Part shown: positions 11,193 through 21,132 of the stretch, in pieces
Layout of the letters: each line of letters starts with the position of its first letter
Numbering within the stretch: the stretch's first letter is position 1
Assembly: GCA_963565915.1 (NCBI GenBank)
Contig: OY751495.1
Span: forward strand, 1,736,001-1,800,000
Reading direction: 5' to 3'
Length of the DNA: 64,000 nucleotides
Source of the DNA: Entoloma clypeatum
Taxonomy: Eukaryota; Basidiomycota; Agaricomycetes; Agaricales; Entolomataceae
Position numbers and translations under genes: made by a program
Notes under the pieces: model-generated
What the model was told of the DNA's origin: nothing
Seen by the model: the letters and a program-made list of their open reading frames with translations, nothing else
The model's database searches: none

Positions 11193-11240
11193 TGTTATGC
11201 GTAACAAACCGTTCCAAGGTTCGGGCAGAGTATGCAGGAA
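11193..11240 (-). repeat. Truncated 3' LTR of gypsy A
   Basis: Only the terminal 48 bp (minus strand CATACTCTGCCCGAACC...GCGTAACA) remains. It is directly followed inward by about 45 bp of unrelated or diverged sequence and then the end of pol. The outer border and target duplication are intact, so the loss happened after integration. Confidence 0.8.
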
Positions 11241-11288
11241 CGATGTGACAGAAGTCGATGTGGAAAATGGTTCTCAAAGTTTGTTCTT

Positions 11289-14200
11289 TTATCGTGGACG
11301 CGATGGATTTTGCCGATGAAAATCTCGGATCAAATTTTGAGTGTTCTGAACATTAGTCCGAGGTTCCCACGTGTTCTCTTCTGGGCTATACCCTTCCCAT
11401 TGGACAAGGTACTGGATCTTTCCACGGAATTTCCGAGAGTCTAGGATCGTGGAGACATGGTATTCTTCTCGTCCTTCGACGATGATCGGATCAGGGGCTG
11501 GCTTCTTTTTCTGAATGGCATACTTCGGGGTTTCGTATGGTGATAACAGGGTCTCGTTGAACACAGGGTGGATCATCTTCCAAGTTTTGGGAAGATCAAG
11601 ACGGTATGCGCTACCTCCTTTCTTCTCTAGGACTTTGAACGGTCCGTGTCGGAGGGCGTCAAGTTTCTTTGAGGGACGATCAGTCCTGATGTTAGTCCCT
11701 TCCAGCCACACCTTGTCTCCGATGCGGTAATTCCGAGACGGGCTTTGTCGTGTGTCAACTGTTTTCTTCATCTGATCCTGGGCCTCTTTCAGTGCTGCGT
11801 TGGCATCTTCTCATGCCTGTTTGAGTTTTTTCAAGAAGTCATTGGCAGCCAGATTGGTATCTTCTAACACGAGTTCTCCCTTCCAAGGATGTAAACCGTA
11901 GTTGAGGTAGAATGGGGTGTGCCTCATGGCCTGATGTTCTTTGTCATTGTACTGGAACTCTGCAATTGCGATCCATTCCGCCCAATCATCTTGTAGATGG
12001 TTGACAAAGTTTCGTAAGAACACCTCGGTTTCCTGATGCGATCGTTCGGCTTGTCCATCAGTTTGTGGATGGTATGCAGTGGACAGGTTTCTCTTGATTC
12101 CCAACATGCGGCAAAGTATCTCCATGAACTTCGCGGCGAACTGTGGTCCTCTGTCGCTAATGATCTTCTTAGGGATTCCATGAAGCTTCCATATCTGGTC
12201 CCGATAGATCTTGGCTAATCCTTCAGCCGATAGTTCCACGGTTGTCGGGATGAGATGAAGCATCTTTGAATGTCTGTCCGTGATGACCAGAATTGCGTTC
12301 TTCCCATCAGATTCTGGTATCGGTCCCACGACGTCAATCCCTATGTCTTCCCATGGTTGACTTGGCGTGGCGTTAGGGTGTAGAGGGGCGTGTCTCCTTT
12401 GGCGGCTGATCTTGTTACGTTGACAGGTGTCACACCCTTTCACATACTTCTTTACATCATGTAGGATGGTGGGCCACCAGTAGGTGCAAGTGAGGAGTTC
12501 ATGTGTTCGATATTGTCCTGGATGTCCTGCCACTGGTGCGTCGTGCGCTTCAAACATCAGTTCTTGGCGCAATTGTGGGTCTGGTGGAACATAGACTCGT
12601 TCTCCTGCGTAGGTGATGCCATTTTCCTGCTGGTACCAGTGAGGATTCTTCTTCAGACCCTGGGCTACTTCTGTCTCCATGCGATTCGAGGCCTTGATGC
12701 GTGCGATCCATGGGTTTTCGATGGTTGTGATGTTTCCAATTTTGATGGAATCAGATGTTTCACCCCCTTCAAAGAATTGTTCCTCCGTGAACATCTCCAT
12801 TTGTATCACATCTTCTGATTCCAATCGTTTCAAAAATAGCCCCTCCTTGAGCATTTGGTCGCTGTCCTGCGGCTCGAGTTCCATTTCATACCAGGGTAAA
12901 CGTGACAGGATGTCTGCTTTCGCGTTTGTCTTCCCAGGTACATGTCGCAATTCAAAGTCATAATCTTGTAACTTCATCTTCCAGCGCCTCTGTCGTTGGT
13001 TTAGATCCTGAGGACGCTGGAAATACTCCAGGTTTTTGTGATCGGTTAAGATCTCGAAACGTTCCTTGGCTTCAAGTAGATAATGTCGCCAGTCCTTCAG
13101 TGCTTCCATGACTGCCAAGAGTTCCTTGTCATATATCTCGTAATTCTGTTCGGCCGCGGACATGGTCCGCGACAAGAACGCGATAGGATGCCACTTGTCG
13201 TCTTGTTTCTGTGAAAGTACCGCTCCAATCGCATAACCCGATGCATCGGTTTCGACCCTGAACTGTCCGTCCGGTTTGGGCAATGCCAAGACTGGTGCCG
13301 TCGTGATTGCCCATATGAGACCTTCAAATGCTTCTTGCGCCGCTGGTCCCCATGTAAATGCTGTATTCCCCATAAGTGTTGTGAGTGGCTTTGCGATGTT
13401 TGAGTATCCTTCAATGAAGCGTCGATAAAAATTGGCAAATCCCAGGAACCTCTGGACTTCCTTTTTTGATGTGGGTACTCGCCAGTTCCGGATTGTGTCC
13501 ACCTTTTCGGTTTCCATCTCAACATGTCCTTCTCCAACGACATATCCCAATATGGGGCATTTCGTTACTTCCCAAAGACACTTCTTCTCCTTTAGGAACA
13601 GGTCATTGTCTGACAGAATCTGCAAGATCTCTTCGGTGTTCCGGGCGAGTTCTTCCTTGGTTTTACCAATAACCACTATGTCATCCATGTAAATCACACA
13701 GATGCGCCGACGGATCTGATCCCTGAATAGGCTGGCCATCATCCGAGAGAACATTCCCGGGGAGTTGCAGAGACTGAAAAACATGACCAATGGTTCAAAC
13801 AATCCTTGGCTGGTCAGGAAGGCGGCTTTCCATTTGTCACCCTTCTTGATCCGCACGTTATTGTATCCCCACATGATGTCCATTTTGTTGAAGTAGACTG
13901 TGTCCTTCAATACATCCAAGAGGTCGTTGATGCGTGGGAGTGGGAATTTGTCCTTAACCGTGAATTTATTGACCGTGCGATAATCCTGTACCAATCGTTT
14001 GGAACCGTCTTTCTTGTTAATGAAGAAGCAGGGTGATGCATAAGGGGATTTGGACGGTCAGATCTTTCCGGTTGCCAGGCCTTCATCGATGAATTCGTCC
14101 AGTTCTTCTTGCTCCTTTTGGGTCATAGGATACGTGTTTCCTCCTAGCTCCTTTGGTGCGTCCGGTGTAAGTTCGATGCCGTGGTCCCATTCTCTTTCCT

Positions 14201-14935
14201 TTGGGATCTTGTCAAAGTTTTTTTTTTCAAAGAGATGGGCAAAACGTTCAACGTATGAGGGTCGTTTGGTTGTGGGAGGTGGTGTGGGAGTAACTGCTTC
14301 CAATATGGGGTCTCCGGGCTTCCATTTCTGATCCGATTTCTTGGGCGCGTCCTTGTCTCGTACTTCCACCATGCGAACCCGATGTTTGCAACCATTAAGG
14401 TTAACCCTGAAATCCGAGTGTTTGGTTTGACATGTTGATGGGCGGTTGAATGTTACAGCGCCTGTCGTCCAATTGATTGTGGGGTTGTGGTGCACCAACC
14501 AGTCATGTCCCAAAAGCATGTCCGTTCTCCCAATGTCCAATACCATTGCTTCCATGGTTTCCTGGTGTGTTCCTAAGTCCAGCTTGACTTCGGCAAGTTT
14601 TTCTGCTTTCTGTTGTCGGTTCGGCGATCCATCCGCATTTAGAATTGATATGGGCCTTATTCCCCATGTGGGAAGGTTCTGTTCATGTACTATTCTGGGA
14701 TGGATACATGTGCGTTCACATCCGCTATCAACCTCGGGTCGAATGGCCTTTGGTCCTCGTCGTGTTTTGATCTGAGCTTGCAGCTTGATCTCTTGTCGTT
14801 TCGGAGGTTTATCTCCCTTGACAATCTTAGTTGACGCAACGGCTCGCTTTGCAGGGATAACATAAGTTATATTGTCTGTAGCTGCACCAGGCAAGCGAGT
14901 TCGTTTAATGGATAAGGGTCGCGACTTAGCGTCAT
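11289..14935 (-). pseudogene. Gypsy A Pol: protease, RT, RNase H, integrase, chromodomain (two TGA stops)
   Basis: Order on the minus strand: protease with EVDSGCERTCI (active Asp); RT with LVQDYRTVNKF and the catalytic YMDD (ICVIYMDDIVVIG); RNase H with ETDASGYAIGAVLS and a late TDHKNLEYF; integrase zinc domain (HDAPVAGHPGQ...CDTCQRNK); integrase core with DVVGP, SDRGPQF and QAERSHQE giving D, D and E; and a C-terminal chromodomain (EYHVSTILDSRKFRGK, YLVQWEGYSPEENTWEP). Two in-frame TGA codons break it: at 14058 (TGC in C) and near 11811 (CGA in C). All catalytic residues I can place are present. Chromodomains steer integration to modified histone H3; whether this one does is inference. Confidence 0.88.
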
Positions 14936-16174
14936 TTAATCGGACCCTTCAGGAAAATCCTTCTCATCGGTCTCTATGGTGATGGTTTCATCATCATCGG
15001 TATCTCCATCAGACACCTTCCTAATCTTTCCAGAGTTCTTCTTCGGCTTGCGGCAGTTGCGCGCGATATGTCCTTCTTGGTCGCAGTTGAAACACTTATG
15101 ACCATCTTTCTTCTTTGGGGCTTTGCAGTCTTTGGCAAGGTGATCAAAGCGCTGACAGTTGTAGCAACGGGCTACTCCTGCTTTGTCGATCTCCATGGCT
15201 TTGCCTTGACCACCATAAGTGGTGCCCGATCTGGTGCGTGTGTCGCCACCCCCTCGGATGACTAATGCATGTCCCTCCATCTGTCGTCCCTTGTTTCGGA
15301 TCTCCTTTGCGTAATCAGTGTACGTCTTGCCATCGCTAGCCACTTGTTCAGAAATTCTGCGGTTGACGTTCTTTTCCAGGATGTATTTCCCAGTTTCTTC
15401 ACCAAGGTTTGACAGCTTCAAGAGCTCTTCGAATTCGTCCAAGAATTCGTCGATGGTGCGTTTCTCCTGTTTCAGGACTTCCAGTCTCGCCTTGGCCGCT
15501 GCCGACTTGTTGGCAATAGAGAATCACGTAGCGATGTCGTCTGAGAACCCTAACCAGGTGATGTTCTCGCCATCGGTGGCAAGGTCGTCTAACTTGTTGC
15601 TGGCCCAGTGTTTACCAGACCCTTCCATCATGCGGGATAACACCGCAAGAATCTTCTGATCGTCGGACAGGCCCTTCTGGAACCTGATGTATAATTTGGT
15701 GGCTTTCCACCACTCGTCGAAGGTGTGTCTATCTTTGAACATCCCAGGATCTTTGATGATCTTGGATGTATCCATTGTTTGTACTGTCGGTGCTTCTGCC
15801 ATGTCTAGAACCTGCGGAGTAGGAGAGGTGTCGGATTGTTGGGATGAAGATGGGGTTTGGGATACAGGTAGGGGTTGAAAATCAGTCCCTGTTCTAGGCG
15901 TCTGTTCGGTATCTGACTGCGCGGAGTCAAAAGTAAATTCGTCAGGGGACTTGTCGGCGGAATCGGTGGCAAAACGTTCGGGGTATTTCCTCTGTAGATC
16001 TCTAAGGAATCTCTGTTCCTGCGCGTCTGTTGGTCGCGAGAAGGGGTCAAGTCTCTCATTTCGTGCCCAACGGTTGTACTCGGTCTGTTGCTCGTCGGTG
16101 GTGAAGTGGGCGTAGATCTGCTGCTTCGAGTAAGACGTGGTGATGTGGCTCTGGGACGTCTCGATGTGAGCGTC
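14936..16174 (-). CDS. Gypsy A Gag with two CCHC zinc knuckles (one in-frame TGA)
   Basis: The frame opens after a TAG at 16175-16177 and reads through EYNRWARNERLDPF, the Gag core with GMFKDRHTFDEWWKATKLYI, a TGA at 15524-15526 (context ATxFSIANKS, CGA expected), then DEFEELLKLSNLGEETGKYI and two knuckles CYNCQRFDHLAKDC and CFNCDQEGHIARNC. It ends at TAA 14936 after an acidic tail. Gag coats and packages the RNA in cytoplasmic particles. The same TGA is present in B and C. Pol begins in the -1 frame and overlaps the Gag end. Confidence 0.8.
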
Positions 16175-16491
16175 CTAATCAATCTTCTGATAACGGTTGT
16201 CTGGACACCGATAAACTCTCTGATCTCTGTGATCCGACCTGTCTGAGGTCCTTCTTGAACGCGAAAGCTTTCGAGTTCGTTCTGTCGGGCGTTGTAACGC
16301 GCGATCTGGTGTTGCCGAGCAAGATGGATGCTCTCTGCTATCTCGCCGTGGGGGCGATGCTCGTCGTTGTCTAGTTCTTCGTCAAGCACCTGCTGTAGGA
16401 TGCGACGGATCTCCGATTCAATGTACTGCTGGATGAGTGTAAAATTGATACTGTCTCGAGGACTTAGCTCCTCCTGTCGGGCTTCTGGCAT
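15805..16491 (-). CDS. Gypsy A leader ORF (ORF1), overlapping gag
   Basis: The ATG (MPEARQEELSPR) is the first good start after the LTR. Residues 1-115 are charged and helical (IESEIRRILQQVLDEEL), plausibly an N-terminal Gag or assembly region. The last 115 codons are low-complexity Arg/Ser/Pro and overlap the gag frame, which is open from 16174 in the -1 frame. The frame ends TAG two bases before the internal ATG of gag (MAEAPTVQ). Real expression probably joins the N-terminal part of this frame to the gag frame by -1 frameshift or splicing. That step is inferred from the overlap. In gypsy C the same start codon is ACG. Confidence 0.55.
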   Translation of the reverse strand: MPEARQEELSPRDSINFTLIQQYIESEIRRILQQVLDEELDNDEHRPHGEIAESIHLARQHQIARYNARQNELESFRVQEGPQTGRITEIREFIGVQTTVIRRLIRTLTSRRPRATSPRLTRSSRSTPTSPPTSNRPSTTVGHEMRDLTPSRDQQTRRNRDSLEIYRGNTPNVLPPIPPTSPLTNLLLTPRSQIPNRRLEQGLIFNPYLYPKPHLHPNNPTPLLLRRF

Positions 16492-16593
16492 GCTGAATGG
16501 GTTACTGGTGAAGTCTTCAAAGAAGCGCGATGTCTTGACTCGTCTGGTAGTTGCTCTCTTCGCTCTGGGCGAACCTAACGAGATTTAGCAACT

Positions 16594-16996
16594 TGTTATG
16601 CGTAACAAACCGTTCCAAGGTTCGGGCAGAGTATGCAGGAAGATGGAAAGGCGAAGAGCAATGTGATTGCTAAATCTAAGGAATGTAGCTATGGTACATG
16701 AGGTTTATATAGTACTGACTATGAGCGGTAGCAAATGAGTCAGTAACTGCAGAAGGCAGTGCGCATGAGTAAGGCGACTGCGGAAGGCTATGCACTAATG
16801 AGTAAGCTGACTGCGGAAGGCTATGCACTAATGAGTAAGCTGACTGCGGAATGAGTCAGACAGCTGCGGAAAGCGAGTCAGCGCGGGAGCGAAGTATACT
16901 AAAGGAAATAAAGTATAATACGATATGTGTAAGCGGGGGCCGATGAGTAAAAGTGAAAAGGTAAGCGTATACGTCCGTAGTCGTTAGTCCGTAACA
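16594..16996 (-). repeat. 5' LTR of gypsy A (403 bp)
   Basis: On the minus strand it starts TGTTACGGACT and ends GCGTAACA. A TATATAAA-like TATA box (minus strand, near 16710) lies about 35 nt before GATTTAGCAA, the probable 5' region of the transcript. The decamer complementary to it, TTGCTAAATC (minus strand 16591-16582), lies just inside the LTR, which suggests self-priming. Repeated CTGCGGAAGGC units lie at 16760-16870. Confidence 0.88.
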
Positions 16997-17049
16997 CTTC
17001 TCTTTTCCATTTCTTGTCCATCATCTCTGACCTCTGACTGCCGAGTACT

Positions 17050-18475
17050 TTACCCTTCCCCAGGAGGTCCGAGCAGATTCCGCCCATCCGATCAGAATTT
17101 GAGCAGATTCCAAGCAGATTTTTTTACCTATATTTTGGCTCTGGAACACCTATTTTTGGCTGATCAGATTCTGAACGGAGTCCGATCGGACTGAATTCCA
17201 CCAGTGGAATCCAAGCTCGGACGGCTCAGAATGGCCAATGTTCGGCAACTTCCGAGCGTCGATCAGTGCCATCACATTGTGACACCTGATGACCATCTCT
17301 CACTTCTCTCTCACCACCACCACCCTTGCGCCTTGCGCCTCTTGCCACTTCCACCGCCCGTCGCCACCACCACTGCCACTGCCGCCACACAAGCCAGCAA
17401 GAGGACCCAGTAAGCCCACTCTATACCCTGCCTACCCCCAATGACTAACCACCCATGTACACTGATACCCACATCTGCCACGTCACCACCCACCCTCTTT
17501 CTGCCCCCTGTACCCCCTCTACCCCGTAGGAGAACCACGGCCACCATGCCACATTACTAGACCACCACCGTTGTGCCACGTCACCACGGCGCCCCCCATC
17601 AATGCCACAGAGCAAGAGGCATGAAAGGCAGCCAGCACCAGGCCCATCCTGACACCACAACGCCGGCCACCTCTCCTCCCCACCTCGCCCTTCTACCAGG
17701 GAAGCCCTTCGTCATCCCCATCGCCCTTCCACCAGAGGAGCCCCTCCTCGTCTCCTCACCCCTCCTTGCCCTTTCTTGCCCTTTCTTGCCCTTCCTCGTT
17801 GCCTCGCCAATGCCGCCCACCCCTTGTCTCATGTGCTAACAACACACAACAATCCTCTTGCCCCTTCTGGGGCAAGAGGCAATTATATTGTATGTTTGGC
17901 AGCCTGTCCCTTGCAATGACGCGTACCGACGCTTCCTCACTGCCCGCCCCTCTTCAGCGGCTGCCCCATACCTACAGGACCCCCCTCAACACCTACCACG
18001 TACCACCCCCGCCTTATGTAGGGGGTGTATTATTATTATTAATTAATTTTTTGTACATACAGGCCCATCTCACCAACGGACGCCCACGCCGACATCTGGG
18101 GCCTCCCAACCCTGTCGTACACCCGTCGCTCATGTCGTCTCCCGCCTTATGTGGGGGCTATTAATTAGCCATTAATTATATTTTTGTATCCCTGTCCCCC
18201 TGCCTTATGTGGGGATTATCAATTATATTTTCTTTTTTTGCTAAAATTAAATTGAATCAAATTGAATTTACTATAAACAATCAAAAATGAGTTCTTGGGT
18301 TGTGTTGTAAAATAAAATTGAATACATTAAATCAAGTTAGATAAGCCAAATAAGTTCCAGCAGATAGGGAGAATCTGCATGGAATCTGCATGGAATCTGG
18401 GCAGAATCTGATTGTAATCCGGTCAGAATCCTCTTGTCTGAGTGGAATCTGCTTGGACTCCTGGGGGAGGGTGAA
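17050..18475. mobile_element. Non-autonomous terminal-inverted-repeat element with C-rich interior
   Basis: The left arm (17058-17140) reads CCCAGGAGGTCCGAGCAG with repeated GCAGATTCC motifs. The right arm (18369-18466) contains the inverse, with CTGCTTGGACTCCTGGGGG and repeated GGAATCTGC. The interior (17290-18190) is CACC/CCCTT-rich low-complexity DNA with repeats of CCTTATGTGGGGG near 18010, 18140 and 18190. There is no transposase. The open frames inside follow composition and lack motifs. Exact termini and target duplication are not resolved; the left end abuts the border of gypsy A. Confidence 0.5.
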
Positions 18476-19309
18476 TTTCACCAACTGCCCTTCACGTCAG
18501 AGCGCATGTCGGAGCGACGATTCATACCACCACATGTGTATTCTGATTTACATATGTGTGCTCCCATCCCTACTCCCGATCACCTTTGTATTTCAACATT
18601 CCTCTCTTTATTTCCAATTCTCGTCGTCAATATAGTTGCCTAGCTTGCATGGGAATCCTCAGAATTTTCTCTTTGAATTTCTCTTTGGATTTCTCTTGCA
18701 AGGTACATGTCATATTGTACATTGTAGAGTCTAATCTAACTTTGGATTTCCTTTGCAAGTTGTCCGACGTCGGAGTAAGCTTTGGAGTTGTCAGATCATA
18801 AGATCGTCCTTACAGTAGAAAGTTCTCTCTAAATGGACCAGGTACTGATTGTACCGTTGAATCCATTCCATGCTTCAGAGTTGTTGACATGGACTTGAGT
18901 CCATCCTCCTCCGATTCCAGTAAGGTAGGGGACATCCATTCTCCACCAATGTCACATGACCGTGACACCTGCGTTACATTTGTGCCAAAACAGGCACAAT
19001 GGTCGTGGATTTTCATCGATTGTCAGATATCGCAAACTTCAGTCATTTAGGGCAAAATCACGTCCCAACAATCGATTTAAATAATGGTAAAGCTTCTAGA
19101 TCTAAAATATAGTGAAGAAATATGGATATTTACAATGTGAATATCAAAATTATACACTAGATATAAGGTATGAAGATCAAGTGTTTGAAATATTGAATCA
19201 TGGGGTCTTCAATGGGTCACCAAATACTCCCTGAGTGACAGAAGAAGCATCAGAGACAATGTCTAGTAAGTGTGACAATCTGATAGGATGAGGAAAGACA
19301 TCTCCAGAC
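18476..19309. other. No gene recognised
   Basis: The direct duplication TTTGGATTTC(T/C)(C/T)TTGCAAG occurs at about 18690 and 18745. I see no motif-bearing frame. Confidence 0.35.
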
Positions 19310-20503
19310 TCAAAGTATCCCTGCCTGCTTGAGTTCTCGCATGATAGAGTCTGGTAACACATGATGTCCTCGGTATTTTCTTGACACCCACGCTGCTTGC
19401 CAACTATTTAGTCCTCTATCATATGCATCCATAAACCGATGTGATTGATTCACGAAGCTGTCAAAAAATGATCAGGTAATCAATTTCATTCTTCTCAGAC
19501 CACAGTCACTTACCGCTGCATTGTTGCCAGTGGAATTGAGGCAAGAGCATCAAGGACATTTCATTCAAGTACGTCCTCCCATGATGATTCAGGATTAAGC
19601 CGATAGATTATTTTTGCATAGCCCCAGCATTGGTCAATAAAGTTGAGCTCACAATGAAATTTTGGCAAGAAAATCAAATGAAACCCATGCACATTGCATA
19701 CACCCTCAAGGAGTGATTCAACATGTTTGAAGTCCAGTTGGTTGTAGAGGATGGGACGGCAGCAGCAGTTCAAAGCAGGGGGCTTGCACTTGAATTTTGG
19801 GCATTCAGCATGTACATTCAATATGTTCTTGAAGCCACATTTCTCGAGGATCTGAGCCATACCCTTGAAAACCCCAGCATGTTGGTGACCCTCAGGAAAA
19901 TAAAGAGGTTGAGGCTTTCTATTGAACCATGCAGGGTGCATAGATATTTTTATCTTGGCAACAGTACCATCTGGCTTATAGACCAGTTTTCCTGACTCAT
20001 TGCATTTTGTGACTTCAACACCCCAATTCCTTTCGCCGAGAGTTGGGAATTTTGGCATCTTTTTTACAGAGAGGGAACCTTCAGTGGATTTCAGGTGCAT
20101 CAATGTGTTGTCATAGACAAAGACGTGGTCATATTTGGGATAATATTGGGTAAGAATGTCCATTGCTGCGTTTGCCTGTTCTTGAATGTCTGCGGACGAG
20201 AAATAACCATCTTTATTTTTGCCAGGGCACATAGCGGGGTCGTTAACCCGAGAAGTAGGCGATGAAACATTGTCACCCCCAGTCGACTCCGATCCACGGG
20301 AGTACCAAGCAAGGGAACTCACTTGGTCATTATCGGTAATGTAGGGATCATTGATGCGAAATGGATGCCTTGACATCCAATAGCAATAAGCCAAAGATGA
20401 CGGCATGCATAGCCATCTTCGTAAATGAAAGAAAAAGGCCACCCACCTTTTGTGACCAAAACTGAACGTGCTATCCAGCATGTCCCCATTGCGGCAAATG
20501 ATC
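19310..20503 (-). pseudogene. DDE-type transposase pseudogene, truncated by copia insertion
   Basis: The frame shows AMCPGKNKDGYF, DHVFVYDNTLMHLK (an Asp of the triad), YFPEGHQHAGVFKGM, and the diagnostic FLPKFHCELNFIDQCWGYAK (Glu), typical of a large basidiomycete DDE repeat family. A TGA at 19561 interrupts it (LExNVLDALASIPL, CGA expected). Translation continues to MQR, then an intron (about 19515-19458, GTAAGT...TGACAG), then FVNQSHRFMDAYDRGLN and HHVLPDSIMRELKQAGIL, stopping at TGA 19310-19312. The region before KNKDGYF is diverged. The upstream end is cut at 20503/20504 by the copia LTR, and no continuation is seen beyond the copia element. Confidence 0.75.
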
Positions 20504-20794
20504 TGTTGAACGAGTTCCGCTTCCATTAGACGCACCATGTGCTCAACCCCATGACATACAAATAGTGTACAAATAAGTAGACTAGTATATAAGACTGTCC
20601 TTATTCTCTGTGCAATATAACGCTCTTACCGAGTAACCCCCACCTGCAAACACCTCTCAAGGTTAGTTGTAGGATTCTCTCTCTATTGTAGATACAAGAT
20701 CTGTAGCACGTAGCATAGAGTATACTAGGACTGCAAGACGACGCATCTGCTGTGATCACCTCCAGTGTTGATGTGATCGTATGCTGTTCCAACA
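20504..20794 (+). repeat. Copia 5' LTR (291 bp)
   Basis: It begins TGTTGAACGAGTTCC and ends GCTGTTCCAACA, and contains TAGTATATAAGACTG as TATA region. It aligns with the 3' LTR at 27983 but lacks about 12-20 bp near its start and differs at many single bases, which indicates an old element. Its left edge interrupts the DDE pseudogene. Confidence 0.88.
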
Positions 20795-20806
20795 GGTTAT
20801 GAGCCC
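20795..20806 (+). promoter_or_regulatory. Primer-binding site matching the initiator tRNA-Met anticodon region
   Basis: GGTTATGAGCCC directly follows the LTR. It is complementary to GGGCTCATAACC, the anticodon stem-loop (CAU) of eukaryotic initiator tRNA-Met. Drosophila copia and some relatives are known to prime with a cleaved 5' half of this tRNA. The match is seen; the priming mode is inferred from that precedent. Confidence 0.7.
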
Positions 20807-21132
20807 TGAGACTCGCCATTGCGCTCGTCGCTGGCAGTCTTAGTAGACTCAATGCCGCTACATCGTGAACACGATAGATCAAGTGCAACTCAATCTGTAC
20901 ATACAACATTAATGATTATGTGGATGTTTAATCCCACATCATTGTGTAGCGCGATGAGCTAGCAGATCCAGGCGATGATACCCCGATGATCGCAATGCAG
21001 GGGTCTGATGGACCCTAGTGGAGTAAAACACATGTTGCTGTGTCCCTGTTTCATCTAAGATCTAGTGATTTGACATGTGACTGACACATTCTATTTTCCA
21101 GTCTTTTGCACTCTCACCCTTCGCATCAAAAC

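Larger units (their letters stand above)
11193..16996 (-). mobile_element. Chromodomain Ty3/gypsy retrotransposon A (target duplication CTTCT)
   Basis: The element is bounded by CTTCT on both sides (11188-11192 and 16997-17001). Its 5' LTR is at 16594-16996 and a 3' LTR stub at 11193-11240. Gene order on the minus strand is leader ORF, gag with zinc knuckles, protease, reverse transcriptase, RNase H, integrase and C-terminal chromodomain, as in the Tf1/sushi-like gypsy group. Between the stub and the end of pol, roughly 850 bp is missing compared with B and C (most of the 3' LTR and the small downstream ORF). The coding part is otherwise the best preserved gypsy copy in the window, with three in-frame TGA codons. 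Confidence 0.93.

Noticed and set aside
17204..18164. Pro/His-rich open frames on both strands
   Set aside because: All lie in low-complexity C-rich DNA inside the inverted-repeat element and lack motifs or splice structure.
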